DNA of 64,000 bases from Nonomuraea gerenzanensis (GTDB lineage Bacteria > Actinomycetota > Actinomycetes > Streptosporangiales > Streptosporangiaceae): positions 5,580,001 to 5,644,000 of the forward strand of contig NZ_CP084058.1 in the NCBI RefSeq assembly GCF_020215645.1, written 5' to 3'. The translations under genes were made by a program, and so were the position numbers. The notes under the pieces were generated by a model, which was not told where the DNA came from, did no database searches, and saw only the letters and a program-made list of their open reading frames with translations. Of the stretch, positions 8,682 through 17,476 are shown piece by piece. Numbering within the stretch: position 1 is the stretch's first letter; every line of letters starts with the position of its first letter.

Positions 8682-8711
8682 CCGGCGCGCGGGCCTGAGT
8701 CCGCGCGCCGG
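8682..8711 (+). terminator. msrBA terminator
   Basis: A perfect 11-bp stem (CCGGCGCGCGG pairing with CCGCGCGCCGG) with an 8-nt loop begins 5 nt after the msrA stop codon. No U-tract follows. Confidence 0.75.
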
Positions 8712-8737
8712 CGCGTGAGCGACGGGCACCAGGGCAC

Positions 8738-8854
8738 GGGACCCATCCGCCGGCTCCCGATAGCGAACTCGCGGCGTACTCCGAGCCCGGCCGTGAAGAG
8801 GAAGATCGCCATCAGCGCGTTGTTCATCCACGCCTGTGACCAGGCCGAAATCAT
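8738..8854 (-). pseudogene. Na+/H+ antiporter NhaA remnant
   Basis: Read on the minus strand, 39 codons give a run containing AWMNNALMAIFLFTAGLGVR and REFAIG, which matches the NhaA block usually written as 'W.NDGLMA.FFF.VGLE.KRE...GEL'. Nothing upstream or downstream continues the antiporter and no plausible start serves it. I read it as a short leftover of a deleted nhaA gene. The resemblance is confined to one helix, so chance similarity is not excluded. Confidence 0.4.
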
Positions 8855-9168
8855 CTGGAAGAGAGCACAGGGTGACAACCTGGCGTGGCTTCCTCGGCCA
8901 TCACGATCCGCGTGCCGCCGATCTGCCACCCGGTCAGCCTGGAAGGGGTGTCTTCAATCCTCGACCGTCGCGAATCGCAGAAGGCGCGAACTCGCGGCGG
9001 TCTGATTCACGGTCGCCGCACACCCACAGCAACAGCCTGTCGGGAAGCCTTTGAACCCGACACTCACGCTCACTCCCCGATGGCCGGAGTCCCTGGATCG
9101 GACTGCGAAGATCAGCCGAGCGTGAACGTCCTGGCGCGAATACGGCGCCGGCTGGGAGGGTGGACCTC
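8855..9168. other. No gene recognised
   Basis: About 310 bases between the NhaA remnant and the next gene. Short frames exist on both strands, but none has codon bias, a ribosome site and a recognisable product. GC content is lower than in the neighbouring genes, as expected for decayed sequence. Confidence 0.5.
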
Positions 9169-9531
9169 ATGATGGAGGACTTGCGGGACGCCGAGCGCCG
9201 GCTCCAGGCCGCGCAGCTCGCTGGAGATGTCGAGGCGCTGGATCGGCTGCTGGATGATCGGCTGATCTTCACCTTCGGCGCGAACGTTGCGACCAAGGCG
9301 GACGACCTTGAGCTGCACCGCACTCGGACCCAGGTGTTGACGAAGGTGGCCGAGGAGGAGTTGACCGTGCTCGCCGATGGGCGCACCGGGGTGACGTGGT
9401 TTCTCGGCACCGTCGAAGGCACCGTCTCCGGTGCGCCGTTCGCGGCCAGGATGCGCTACACCCGTACTTGGCTTCACGACGAGACGCACGGCTGGCGAAT
9501 CATCGCCGTGCACGCCGGCACGACCGATTGA
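9169..9531 (+). CDS. SnoaL/DUF4440-like (NTF2 fold) protein
   Basis: About 120 residues. LRDAERRLQAAQLAGDVEAL (DRLLDDRLIFTF next) matches the first helix and strand of the DUF4440/SnoaL-like NTF2 fold, and RYTRTWLHDETHGWRIIAVHA is the typical last pair of strands. These small alpha+beta barrels act as enzymes or ligand-binding proteins; no specific reaction can be assigned. The start at ATG 9169 (or the next codon, ATG 9172) lies 8-11 nt after GGGAGGG; an in-frame GTG at 9160 would overlap that site. It appears to be a single-gene unit. Confidence 0.75.
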   Translation: MMEDLRDAERRLQAAQLAGDVEALDRLLDDRLIFTFGANVATKADDLELHRTRTQVLTKVAEEELTVLADGRTGVTWFLGTVEGTVSGAPFAARMRYTRTWLHDETHGWRIIAVHAGTTD

Positions 9532-9897
9532 CGCGGATCAGGGGTGGTGCCGCTGGTCACCCTGCTGCGCGCCCGGAAGCGGGCGGAGGGTTCGGCACCG
9601 ACGATGCTCATGTATGCGCTTCGTGGCCTTCGCCACCTCATGTACGGGCCTGAGCCGGAGGACATGTCGGCCGATCTCTCCGCGCCGGGGTCCGCAGCTC
9701 GTGGTCGTTTCTCCCCACTCCAGGTCCCGCCTGACCGCGACCGCGGTCTGTGACAGCGCCCGAGCGCTGTACGCCGGGACGGCCGGTGATCAGGCGCATA
9801 AGACCTGCCGAGGAACGTGCGCAGGCTCTGAAGTCGCTGGCGGCCGGGGTGGTCAGGCGGCCGATCCGGCGCGGTCGCCATCGAGGCGGGCTAGGCC
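9532..9897. other. No gene recognised
   Basis: A stretch of about 365 bases. A 69-codon frame at 9544-9753 on the plus strand has no recognisable domain and no clear ribosome site. Nothing else is supported. Confidence 0.4.
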
Positions 9898-9934
9898 GGG
9901 GCTCCTATGACAGCACGTTCGTCGCAGGAGCCCC
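9898..9934 (-). terminator. Terminator of the beta-helix operon
   Basis: A 9-bp perfect stem (GGGGCTCCT/AGGAGCCCC) with a 19-nt loop lies 13 nt past the beta-helix stop codon in the direction of transcription. Confidence 0.6.
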
Positions 9935-9947
9935 CGCACAGGCGCGC

Positions 9948-12941
9948 TCAGGCTGCCCGTGGCAACGAGAACGTGACGTCGTCGAAGTCGAGGTGCGTGA
10001 ACCCCTCGGTGTAGAAACCCACCTTCCCCGACGGATTGTGCCCCGGGTTCTCCCCCGAGAGCACGTTCTCACCGCCGACGCTGACGCTCACCGACGCCCC
10101 CCGCACCGTCATCCGCACGTCGTAGACGCTGTCGGGACGCAGGCCGCGCTCGGCCGGCAGGACGGCCTGGCTCAGGGTCCGCCACTGCGCGTCGTAGAGC
10201 GTCCAGGTCGGCCCGGCCGCCGCGTGCCGGTAGCGGACGTAGCCGCCGCCGGTGCCGCCCTGGCGGTCGTACATGATGAGGACGGCCCCCTCGGGCACCT
10301 GCGCGGGCGTCCGCAGCCGGTACGACAGCGCGTAGTCGGTGAAGGCGCGGTCGAGCAGGCCGTTGGCGCCCTTGAGGATCCGGTACCAGTGGTTGCCGGT
10401 GGCGTCGGCGACGATGGGGCGGTTGGGGTCGACGGGCCAGCCGTTGGCGCCGGACTCGAAGTCGGTGGCGTGCATGACGCCGTCGCCCTCGCTGACGGTG
10501 ACGGTGGCCGTGTCGGTGATCTCCGGGTGGGTCTTGGAGGCGACGGTGACGGTGGTGGTGCCGGGCATGAGCGCGGTGACCGCGCCGGCGGCGCTCACCG
10601 TGGCCACCGCCGGGTCGCTGCTCGTGTACGTGACCGCCTGGTCGGTGGCGTTCCACGGCACCGGCTCCGCCCGGACGGAGAGCGTCTTGCCGAGCGGGAC
10701 GGTGAGCTCGTCGCCGGGCAGGTGCAGGGCGGTCAGCTCGATCCGGTCGGGCCCGCCCGGCAGCCCGACCTTGCCGTGGGTGCCGATCTCGGCGAACGGG
10801 ACGGCCTTGAAGCCGGGGATGCGCTGGAAGACCTCGGCGTCCGCCTTCAGGGAGAAGTCGCCGGCCCGCCAGTCGGTGAAGCCGGGGTCGCGGTCGGCGA
10901 CCCAGTTGCCGGCGTAGTTGAGCAGGTTCTTGACGTCCCGCGCGCCGTGCTGGTTGACGCTGGGGGCCCGGGTCAGCTCGGGGTTCCAGACGAGGTTGTT
11001 CTCGAAGTGGTTCTTCGCCGGGTAGTAGTGGTTCTCGTCGAAGAAGGTGAGCAGTTCGGGGTACTTCGCGGCGTACGGGGTGCCGGCGAAGCCGCCGTTC
11101 TCCTCGAACAGCTTGCGCCAGGCGGGCAGGTAGTTCTTGTCCACCGTGTTGCCCGGCTGGTCGCCCATCCACATCTCGTAGTTGTCGTAGGGGACGTGGG
11201 TGTCGACGAAGATGTTGTTCCTGGCCTTGATGTGGTCGCCGGAGCCGCTCTTGATGGCGTCGTTGCCCATCCGGTAGAAGACGTTCTCGTCGATCGTCAG
11301 GCCCATCGTGAGGTTGTCGGGGTAGACGCCCTCGACGCCGCCGCGCCCCTCGCCGATGTGGTGGAAGTAGTTGCGCCGGATCACGGTGCCGCGCTCGTGC
11401 GGGGTCATGCCGGCGTTCATGTAGATCGCGCCGAGGTCCTGGAAGTCCTGGCAGATGTCGTAGATGTCGTTGTACTCGATGAGGTGGTCGTTGCCGTGGA
11501 CGATGATGCCGGGATGCGGCGCGTCGTGGATCTCGTTGCCGCGGGCGGTGTTGCCCACGCCGTCGAACATCACGCCCGGGTTGTACGCCTTGTGGTAGTA
11601 GGCGAAGTCGTGGATGTGGGAGTTCTCCACCCGGTTGCGGCCCGGCTCCAGGGTCTGGTCGTCGCCGCCGTTGAGGACCACGCCCACGCCGCCGACGTGC
11701 CGGATCGTGGAGGACACCACGGCGTGGTCGCGGCCCTTGTTCCTGTCCGGGATGCCGTCGTAGACGTAACGGCCGGCCGAGTTGATGTAGACGCCGCCGT
11801 CGGCGAAGTTCTGGATGTCGCTGCGCTCGATCGTGACGTGGCTGCCGCCGAGGATCACCGCGGGCAGGCTGCGCCCGTACTCCAGCGCCAGCTCCTGGAA
11901 GGAGACGTGCGAGGCGCCGGCCGTCTTGATCATTGGCTCCTTGAGCATGGTGACGGTGATGTCGCCCTGCTCGGCGCGGAAGGCCGCGTTGGGCATCAGA
12001 TACAGCACGCCCGTGGCCCGGTCGATGTAGTACTCGCCGGGGGCGTCCAGCTCCTCCAGGAGGTTCTGGGCGAAATGGAAGTCCGGGTACCACGATTTCA
12101 TCAGGCCGGACATCTCGCCGTAGCGCAGGGTGATCGTCTTCGCCTCGGGGTCGATCGCGGCGATCTTGTTGTACGACCACTCCCAGCTGTAGCCGAAGAT
12201 GCCGTCCAGCCAGACGTCCTCCGCCTGCGTCCAGTGGCGCGGCCGGTCGTAGCCGTAGCTGAACGTGCCGCCGCGGTTCTGCAGGTCGGCGTCCTTCACG
12301 GTGGGCCCGGCGTCGATGATCTGGTTCATCTGGACGGTGCCGTCGTTGGGCCAGCGGGCCAGCGTCATGCCCTGGCCCGCCACGTACAGCTCCATCGGCG
12401 GGACGGCGCTGACGTCGTTGGCCTTCCAGTAGCCGTGCCGGCTGAGCTGCCCGTAGTCGGTGATGCCGAGGGCCTTGAGGTCGGCCCGCAGCACCTTGCC
12501 GCGGGCCTGCTCGTCCACGATGCGCCCGAGCACGGCCTCGTCGGTCACCGGCGTGAAGCTGTCGTGGTCGAGCTGCCGGCCGCCGGTGAGCCGGGCGGTC
12601 TCGCCGGGGTAGGAGCGGTAGACGACCGGCGCCTTCGCCGTGCCGGAGTCGCGCTGGTCGAGCGCGAACGACGCGCTGCGCTGGTAGGTGCCTTCGCGCA
12701 GGTAGACGGTCACCCCGCCGCGGGGCAGGCCGTGGCGGGCCTTGAGCTTCCTGATCGCGTCCCTGGCCCCTTCGAGGGTACGGAAGGGGCGGCCTTTCGT
12801 CCCGCTGCCGGCGTCGTCACCGCCGGGTGCGACGTAGAGGATCTTCCCTGGTGCGGTCTCCGCGTGTGCCACTGCGGGCGTTGCCAGAGGTAACAGGAGG
12901 CAGGCCGCCAACGTGGCGCACAACCGTCGTCTGATGGACAC
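9948..12941 (-). CDS. Secreted parallel beta-helix protein with Big2 domain
   Basis: 997 residues. Residues 1-27 are a Sec signal peptide ending AVAHA. Residues 34-75 (ILYVAPGGDDAGSGTKGRPF) open a right-handed parallel beta-helix with many N/D-rich turns (about 330-600: IERSDIQNFADGGVYINSAG, IRRNYFHHIGEGRGG, IDENVFYRMGND). This fold is typical of polysaccharide lyases and some glycoside hydrolases. About 735-820 is an Ig-like Big2 domain (TYTSSDPAVATVSAAGAV) and 825-997 a concanavalin-like sandwich that could bind carbohydrate. It is the last gene of the importer operon 16037-9948 and so probably makes the oligosaccharide that is imported. No catalytic assignment can be made from motif alone. 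Confidence 0.85.
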   Translation of the reverse strand: MSIRRRLCATLAACLLLPLATPAVAHAETAPGKILYVAPGGDDAGSGTKGRPFRTLEGARDAIRKLKARHGLPRGGVTVYLREGTYQRSASFALDQRDSGTAKAPVVYRSYPGETARLTGGRQLDHDSFTPVTDEAVLGRIVDEQARGKVLRADLKALGITDYGQLSRHGYWKANDVSAVPPMELYVAGQGMTLARWPNDGTVQMNQIIDAGPTVKDADLQNRGGTFSYGYDRPRHWTQAEDVWLDGIFGYSWEWSYNKIAAIDPEAKTITLRYGEMSGLMKSWYPDFHFAQNLLEELDAPGEYYIDRATGVLYLMPNAAFRAEQGDITVTMLKEPMIKTAGASHVSFQELALEYGRSLPAVILGGSHVTIERSDIQNFADGGVYINSAGRYVYDGIPDRNKGRDHAVVSSTIRHVGGVGVVLNGGDDQTLEPGRNRVENSHIHDFAYYHKAYNPGVMFDGVGNTARGNEIHDAPHPGIIVHGNDHLIEYNDIYDICQDFQDLGAIYMNAGMTPHERGTVIRRNYFHHIGEGRGGVEGVYPDNLTMGLTIDENVFYRMGNDAIKSGSGDHIKARNNIFVDTHVPYDNYEMWMGDQPGNTVDKNYLPAWRKLFEENGGFAGTPYAAKYPELLTFFDENHYYPAKNHFENNLVWNPELTRAPSVNQHGARDVKNLLNYAGNWVADRDPGFTDWRAGDFSLKADAEVFQRIPGFKAVPFAEIGTHGKVGLPGGPDRIELTALHLPGDELTVPLGKTLSVRAEPVPWNATDQAVTYTSSDPAVATVSAAGAVTALMPGTTTVTVASKTHPEITDTATVTVSEGDGVMHATDFESGANGWPVDPNRPIVADATGNHWYRILKGANGLLDRAFTDYALSYRLRTPAQVPEGAVLIMYDRQGGTGGGYVRYRHAAAGPTWTLYDAQWRTLSQAVLPAERGLRPDSVYDVRMTVRGASVSVSVGGENVLSGENPGHNPSGKVGFYTEGFTHLDFDDVTFSLPRAA

Positions 12942-12974
12942 TGTTCCGCCTTTCCGAGATGGGGTGGGGCCCGC

Positions 12975-13832
12975 TCAGCCCTTGAGCGCGCCGACCGTCA
13001 GGCCGCTGATGATGTGCCGCTGCATGTAGACGAAGAAGATGATCACCGGGGCCACGGCGAGGAGGAGGTTGGGGAAGACCTTGGTCAGGTCGGTGGAGTA
13101 CTGGCTGATGCCTGCGTAGATGGCGGTGGTGACCGTGTACGTGCCGGAGCCGGGGCTGAGCAGGATCTGCGGGCTGATGAAGTCGTTCCAGATCCCGATC
13201 GAGTTGAGGATCAGCACCGTGATCACGGCCGGCCGCGTCAGCGGGAAGATGACCTGCCAGTACGTGCGCAGCCGCCCGGCTCCGTCGATCGCGGCCGCGT
13301 GGTCGATGTCCCGGGGGACGGTACGGATGAAGCCGACGAACAGGAAGATGCTCACCGGCAGCGTCATGGCGACGTCGTGCAGGATCAGCCCGGTCACCGT
13401 GTTGCCCAGCCCGATCGCGCGCAGCACGTAGATCAGCGGCACGATGAGGGCCGAGGCGGGGATGAACGTGCCGGCCAGGAAGAACAGCAGCAGGAACTGG
13501 GTGCGCCGCTTGAGGCTACGAGCGATCACGTACGCGGCCGGCCCGGCGAACAGGATGCACAGCACATCGACGGCCACCACCAGCAGCAGCGTGAAGCCGT
13601 AGCTCTGCAGCACGTTGTACTGGGGGCTCTGCACCGCCGCCGCCAGGTGGTCCAGCGAGATCCTGGCGAACGGCAGCGAGAACGGGCTGTTCTGGATGTC
13701 CTGCTGCGACTTGAAGCTGTTGACCAGCAGGAGGTAGACCGGCACGGTCATGACGGCGAACAGCAGGGTCAGCAGCGCGACGCGGACGGGCGAGGGCCGC
13801 CGCCGCGCGCCGGCGCGGAGGTTGGGGGTCAT
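12975..13832 (-). CDS. CUT1 sugar ABC permease (MalG type)
   Basis: 285 residues, six membrane segments. The cytoplasmic EAA loop reads DIDHAAAIDGAGRLRTYWQV then IFPLTRPA, the coupling helix for the ATPase. MalG-type features: a short N-terminal cytosolic tail, VYLLLVNSFKSQQDIQNSPF in the first periplasmic loop, and the C-terminal GLTVGALKG. It pairs with the upstream permease 14781-13852 (19 bp apart). No ATPase gene is present in the operon. Confidence 0.93.
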   Translation of the reverse strand: MTPNLRAGARRRPSPVRVALLTLLFAVMTVPVYLLLVNSFKSQQDIQNSPFSLPFARISLDHLAAAVQSPQYNVLQSYGFTLLLVVAVDVLCILFAGPAAYVIARSLKRRTQFLLLFFLAGTFIPASALIVPLIYVLRAIGLGNTVTGLILHDVAMTLPVSIFLFVGFIRTVPRDIDHAAAIDGAGRLRTYWQVIFPLTRPAVITVLILNSIGIWNDFISPQILLSPGSGTYTVTTAIYAGISQYSTDLTKVFPNLLLAVAPVIIFFVYMQRHIISGLTVGALKG

Positions 13833-13851
13833 GGGGGCTCCTGAGAGGTAC

Positions 13852-14781
13852 CTAGCTCGCCGCGGCCCGGTCCTGCCGGTTGCGCAGGGCGGTGACGACG
13901 ACCGACAGCGCCGCGGAGGCCACCATGAGCCCCACGGCCTGGGCGGTGGCGAAGCCGACGTCCGTGCCGGCGAACGACCTGGTGAGGATGACGTAGGCGA
14001 TGGTCTCGGTGGCCCCGGCCGGGCCGCCGTCGGTGAGGCTGACGACGATGTCGTACACCTTGATCAGCCCCACCAGGTTGAGCACCATGGCGACGGTGAC
14101 CACCGGCGCGATCATCGGGATGACGATCCTGCGGTTGATCTGCCGGCGCGACGCGCCGTCGATCTGCGCCGCCTCGACCAGCTCGCGCGGCACCGTCTGC
14201 AGGCCGGCCACGAACAGCACCACGTTGAAGCCGAAGCCCGCCCACACGATGACGCCCACCAGGGTGATCACCGCGAGGTTCTCGTCGAACAGGAAGCCGA
14301 CGGGGCCGAGGCCGAGGTCGGCGAGGGTGTTGTTGATCGCGCCGTTGGTGCCGAGGATCGCGCTCCACAGGAAGCCCAGGATGAGCGAGCTGATCACGTG
14401 CGGGTAGTAGGCGAGGGTGCGGAAGAAGGAGTTGGCCCAGTTCCGCTCCTTGAGCTGCAGCGCGTAGACCAGGCCCAGCCCGAGCATGCCCACCGACCCG
14501 AAGAGGGCCACGATCACGGTGACCACCGCGGCCCGGGTGGTGTCCGGGTCGTCGAACAGGCGGGCGTAGTTGGCCAGGCCGACGAAGTCCGCCGAGGAGA
14601 AGCCGTTCCAGTCGGTGAGGCTCAGGTACAGCGCCACGACGACTGGGACGACCGTCATGACCGTGTACACCACGACGGCGGGGGCGAGCATGCCCGCGCT
14701 CAGCGCCGCCTCGCGCAGGCGGCGGCGCCGGCGGCCCGGCGTGCCGCGATCCGGCTCGGGACTCCGCGCGGCCACCCGCAC
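13852..14781 (-). CDS. CUT1 sugar ABC permease (MalF type)
   Basis: About 309 residues. The six-helix core begins with LSAGMLAPAVVVYTVMTVVP and the first loop has LYLSLTDWNGFSSADFVGLA. The EAA loop reads ELVEAAQIDGASRRQINRRI, then VIPMIAP. The start is uncertain: GTG 14781 is used; GTG 14811 would overlap the binding-protein gene by 19 bp and GTG 14775 is also possible. It sits directly after the binding-protein gene and before the second permease. Confidence 0.9.
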   Translation of the reverse strand: MRVAARSPEPDRGTPGRRRRRLREAALSAGMLAPAVVVYTVMTVVPVVVALYLSLTDWNGFSSADFVGLANYARLFDDPDTTRAAVVTVIVALFGSVGMLGLGLVYALQLKERNWANSFFRTLAYYPHVISSLILGFLWSAILGTNGAINNTLADLGLGPVGFLFDENLAVITLVGVIVWAGFGFNVVLFVAGLQTVPRELVEAAQIDGASRRQINRRIVIPMIAPVVTVAMVLNLVGLIKVYDIVVSLTDGGPAGATETIAYVILTRSFAGTDVGFATAQAVGLMVASAALSVVVTALRNRQDRAAAS

Positions 14782-14792
14782 GGAGTCCGCGC

Positions 14793-16037
14793 TCAGCCCT
14801 GCGAGTCCCACCACTGGTCCAGCTTCGTGGCGACGTCGGCGGCCGAGGCGCCGGTGAACAGGGACTGGATCTGCTTGTTCAGCTCGTCGGCGTAGCCCTG
14901 GACCGGCTGCCGGTCGCCCTGCTTGACCAGGACGGTCGGCGCCTCGTCGAGGACCTTCTGCACGCCGTCGCCGAGGCTGGAGACGTCGTAGGCGAACCCC
15001 TTGCGCAGGTTGCCGTCGGCGGCGAGCTGGACCTTGATGGCCTCCTCGTCGGTCACCAGCCACTCGACCAGGTCGATCGCCGCCTCGCGGTGCCTGGACT
15101 GCGCGACCACCGTGTACGGCTGCGCCATGTTGCCGAACTGGCCGGGCGGGTAGGCGCCGTCGGACGGCACGGGGAAGACCCCGATGTCGTCGCTCTTGCC
15201 CGCCTCGTCGGCCGCGGGCACGAAGTAGGAGCCCATGATGTACATCGCCGAGTCGCCCTTGAGGAAGGCGGCCTGACCGTCGGGGTACTGCAGCCCGAGC
15301 GCGCTCTTGTCGAGGAAGCCTTGGTCGAGCCAGGACCGGTAGAGCTCGTAGTAGCGCTTGTAGCCGCCGGCCGCGAAGGACGTCTCGCCCTTCTTGCGCT
15401 TGACCGTCCAGTCGGGGTCGGCGGTGAGCACGCCCGCGTCGGCCAGCATGCTGAACTGCGCCCCGGTCACCCACTGGCCGGCCGTCTGCAGCGGCACCAG
15501 CCCGGCCTGCTTGAGCTTGCCCATCGCCTCCTCGAACTGGGCGATGGTCCGGATCTTCGTGGCGTCGAGGCCCGCGTCGGTGAACGCCTTCTTGTTGTAG
15601 AAGACCAGCGACTGGATCTGCTCGCCGACGCCGACCACGTAGTGCTTGCCGCCGATCGCGTAGTCGTCGAACAGCGGGGTCTTCGCGGCCCACGGCTCGC
15701 CCGACAGGTCCACGAAGAGCTCGGCGGTCTCCGGCGTGGGCACCACGTGCTGCGCGATGTCGGGCGGGTCGCCGGCGGCGAGGTCCTGGCGCAGCTTGGC
15801 CTCGGCCTCGATGGTGCCGGTGAGCTCCAGTTGCACGGTCACGTCCGGGTGCTTGGCCTCGTAGCGGTCGAACAGCCCGTTCCAGAACTGCTCGGTGAGG
15901 TTGGGCGTGATGTTGACGATCATCCGCAGCGTGGTCTTGCCCGCTCCGCCGCCCGTTTCCCCGCCGCCCCCGCCGCACGCCGACGTCGCCGTTAACGCGA
16001 GGGCCGTCGCCGCGGCCGCCAGCAATCGCCTGTTCAT
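14793..16037 (-). CDS. CUT1 sugar-binding lipoprotein
   Basis: 414 residues. The signal peptide ends in the lipobox TSAC at about residue 21, followed by a glycine linker, so the mature protein is lipid-anchored outside the membrane. The family-1 solute-binding fold shows in RYEAKHPDVTVQLELTG, LRQDLAAGDPPDIAQHV and DSAMYIMGSYFVPAA. First gene of the operon binding protein - permease - permease - beta-helix protein, with an operator of the fucose regulon 25-41 bp upstream. The ligand is probably a fucose-containing oligosaccharide, inferred from neighbours. Confidence 0.92.
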   Translation of the reverse strand: MNRRLLAAAATALALTATSACGGGGGETGGGAGKTTLRMIVNITPNLTEQFWNGLFDRYEAKHPDVTVQLELTGTIEAEAKLRQDLAAGDPPDIAQHVVPTPETAELFVDLSGEPWAAKTPLFDDYAIGGKHYVVGVGEQIQSLVFYNKKAFTDAGLDATKIRTIAQFEEAMGKLKQAGLVPLQTAGQWVTGAQFSMLADAGVLTADPDWTVKRKKGETSFAAGGYKRYYELYRSWLDQGFLDKSALGLQYPDGQAAFLKGDSAMYIMGSYFVPAADEAGKSDDIGVFPVPSDGAYPPGQFGNMAQPYTVVAQSRHREAAIDLVEWLVTDEEAIKVQLAADGNLRKGFAYDVSSLGDGVQKVLDEAPTVLVKQGDRQPVQGYADELNKQIQSLFTGASAADVATKLDQWWDSQG

Positions 16038-16061
16038 GTGCCTTCTTCCATCATTAATCGT

Positions 16062-16078
16062 CTATCGATAGGTGATGT
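16062..16078. promoter_or_regulatory. Operator A of the fucose-type regulon
   Basis: CTATCGataggTGATGT, an imperfect copy of the inverted repeat TCATCG-N5-CGATGA seen at five promoters between 16 and 23 kb. It lies 25 bp before the binding-protein start, in position to block its promoter. Confidence 0.6.
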
Positions 16079-16121
16079 TATTTCGGCTGCCTCACTTGTT
16101 CAAGAGCCAGTTCGTGCGGCG

Positions 16122-17381
16122 TCAGGACAGCCCTTCGTCGCGCAGCACCAGCTCGACGACCGGCAGCAGCACGTCCGGCCGGACCACCGGCAGGGTGAGG
16201 GTGAGCGTGCCAGGCTCCCGGCCCGGGGGAGCGAGGTTGTTGTGCTCGTGCTCGCCGCCGTCCAGCTCCTGTATGCGCACCTCCGAGCCGTCGTGCAGCA
16301 GTTGCGCGTACCGGACGCGGCCGGCCAGGCCCGGCAGGTGGACGTGCTTGAGCGGCCAGGCGAGCAGATGCAGGTAGAGCCGGTCGCCGCGCTGGGTGTA
16401 GAGCGCGTTCGGGGGCGGCTCGTACGCGCTGGGCCCCGCGCCGTGCACCGCCCGCGCGTGCAGGGACGTCCACGCGCCGATCGCGCGCAGCGTGCCGGCG
16501 GCCCGCGGGTCCAGCGCGCCCCGCCCGGTGGGGCCGACGTTGAGCAGCAGGTTGCCGCCGCAGGCGACCGACTGCACGAGCATGCGCACCAGCAGGTCCG
16601 GGCTCTTGTAGTCGTGGTTGTCGCGGTCGTAGCCCCACGAGCCGTTCAGCGTGTGGCACGCCTCCCACATCACCTCGGCGCCGTCGCGGGTCAGCGGCGC
16701 GTCGGGCTGGTACTGCTCGGGCGTGACGTAGTCGCCCGGGATGCCGAGCCGGTCGTTGACCACGATGCCCGGGCGCAGCTCGCGGACCATCGCCATCAGC
16801 TCCGCCGCACCCCACTCGGCGGGCCCCTTCGCCGGATAGGTGAAGTCGAAGAACAGCAGGTCGGGGTCGTAGGCGGTGAGCAGCTCGCGCACCTGCCCGT
16901 GCAGATACCGCCGGTAGCGTGCCATGTCGCGCCCCTTCGCCTCCTCGGGCGGCACGCTGTCGCGCAGCGGGTGGTACCGGTCGATGGTGAAGTCGGGATG
17001 GCGCCAGTCCAGCAGCGAGTAGTAGAGCCCCACCCGCAGCCCCTCCGCCCGCATCGCCTCCGCGAACTCGGCGACCAGGTCGCGGCCCGCCGCCTGGACG
17101 GAGGTGTAGCCGGTCAGCGCCGAGTCGAACAGGCAGAAGCCGTCGTGGTGCTTGGCGGTCAGCACCGCGTACCGCATCCCGGCCTCGCGCGCCGCCCTGG
17201 CCAGGGCGGCGGCGTCGAACAGGTCGGGGTCGAACCGCTCCAGGTAGCGGTCGTAGTCGGCGTCCGACATGGCCTCGCGGCTGCGCACCCACTCGTGCCG
17301 CGCGGCGAGGCTGTACAAGCCGAAGTGAACGAACAATCCGAACCGCGCCGCCCGGAACCACTCTGCCGATCCGCCTGACAC
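16122..17381 (-). CDS. Alpha-L-fucosidase, GH29, cytosolic
   Basis: 419 residues without a signal peptide. GH29 signatures: FGLFVHFG near residue 15-21 (usually FGxFxHWG), TAKHHDGF (75-82) for the fucose pocket, YYSLLDWRHPDF (120-131) and LLFFDFTYP with Asp179 as the likely nucleophile. The later block LLLNVGPTGRGALDP is also typical. It would release L-fucose from imported oligosaccharides. It is transcribed away from the RraA-like gene, with a regulon operator in between. It lacks the C-terminal carbohydrate-binding modules of secreted relatives, supporting an intracellular role after import. Confidence 0.9.
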   Translation of the reverse strand: MSGGSAEWFRAARFGLFVHFGLYSLAARHEWVRSREAMSDADYDRYLERFDPDLFDAAALARAAREAGMRYAVLTAKHHDGFCLFDSALTGYTSVQAAGRDLVAEFAEAMRAEGLRVGLYYSLLDWRHPDFTIDRYHPLRDSVPPEEAKGRDMARYRRYLHGQVRELLTAYDPDLLFFDFTYPAKGPAEWGAAELMAMVRELRPGIVVNDRLGIPGDYVTPEQYQPDAPLTRDGAEVMWEACHTLNGSWGYDRDNHDYKSPDLLVRMLVQSVACGGNLLLNVGPTGRGALDPRAAGTLRAIGAWTSLHARAVHGAGPSAYEPPPNALYTQRGDRLYLHLLAWPLKHVHLPGLAGRVRYAQLLHDGSEVRIQELDGGEHEHNNLAPPGREPGTLTLTLPVVRPDVLLPVVELVLRDEGLS

Positions 17382-17432
17382 CGGCGTCTCCTCCCACGGT
17401 TGACAGCCCTCGCTGATCGGCAGTTACATCTA

Positions 17433-17449
17433 CCATCGATAGGCGATAA
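17433..17449. promoter_or_regulatory. Operator B of the fucose-type regulon
   Basis: CCATCGataggCGATAA, between the divergent GH29 gene (start 17381) and the RraA-like gene (start 17477); one site can control both. Confidence 0.65.
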
Positions 17450-17476
17450 TTGTCGACGGTTGGGTGAGAGCAACGC

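Noticed and set aside
9750..12893. Very long plus-strand frame of more than 1000 codons
   Set aside because: It is the complement of the beta-helix gene; its low-complexity Val/Gly/Asp-rich product reflects GC-biased third positions, not coding.
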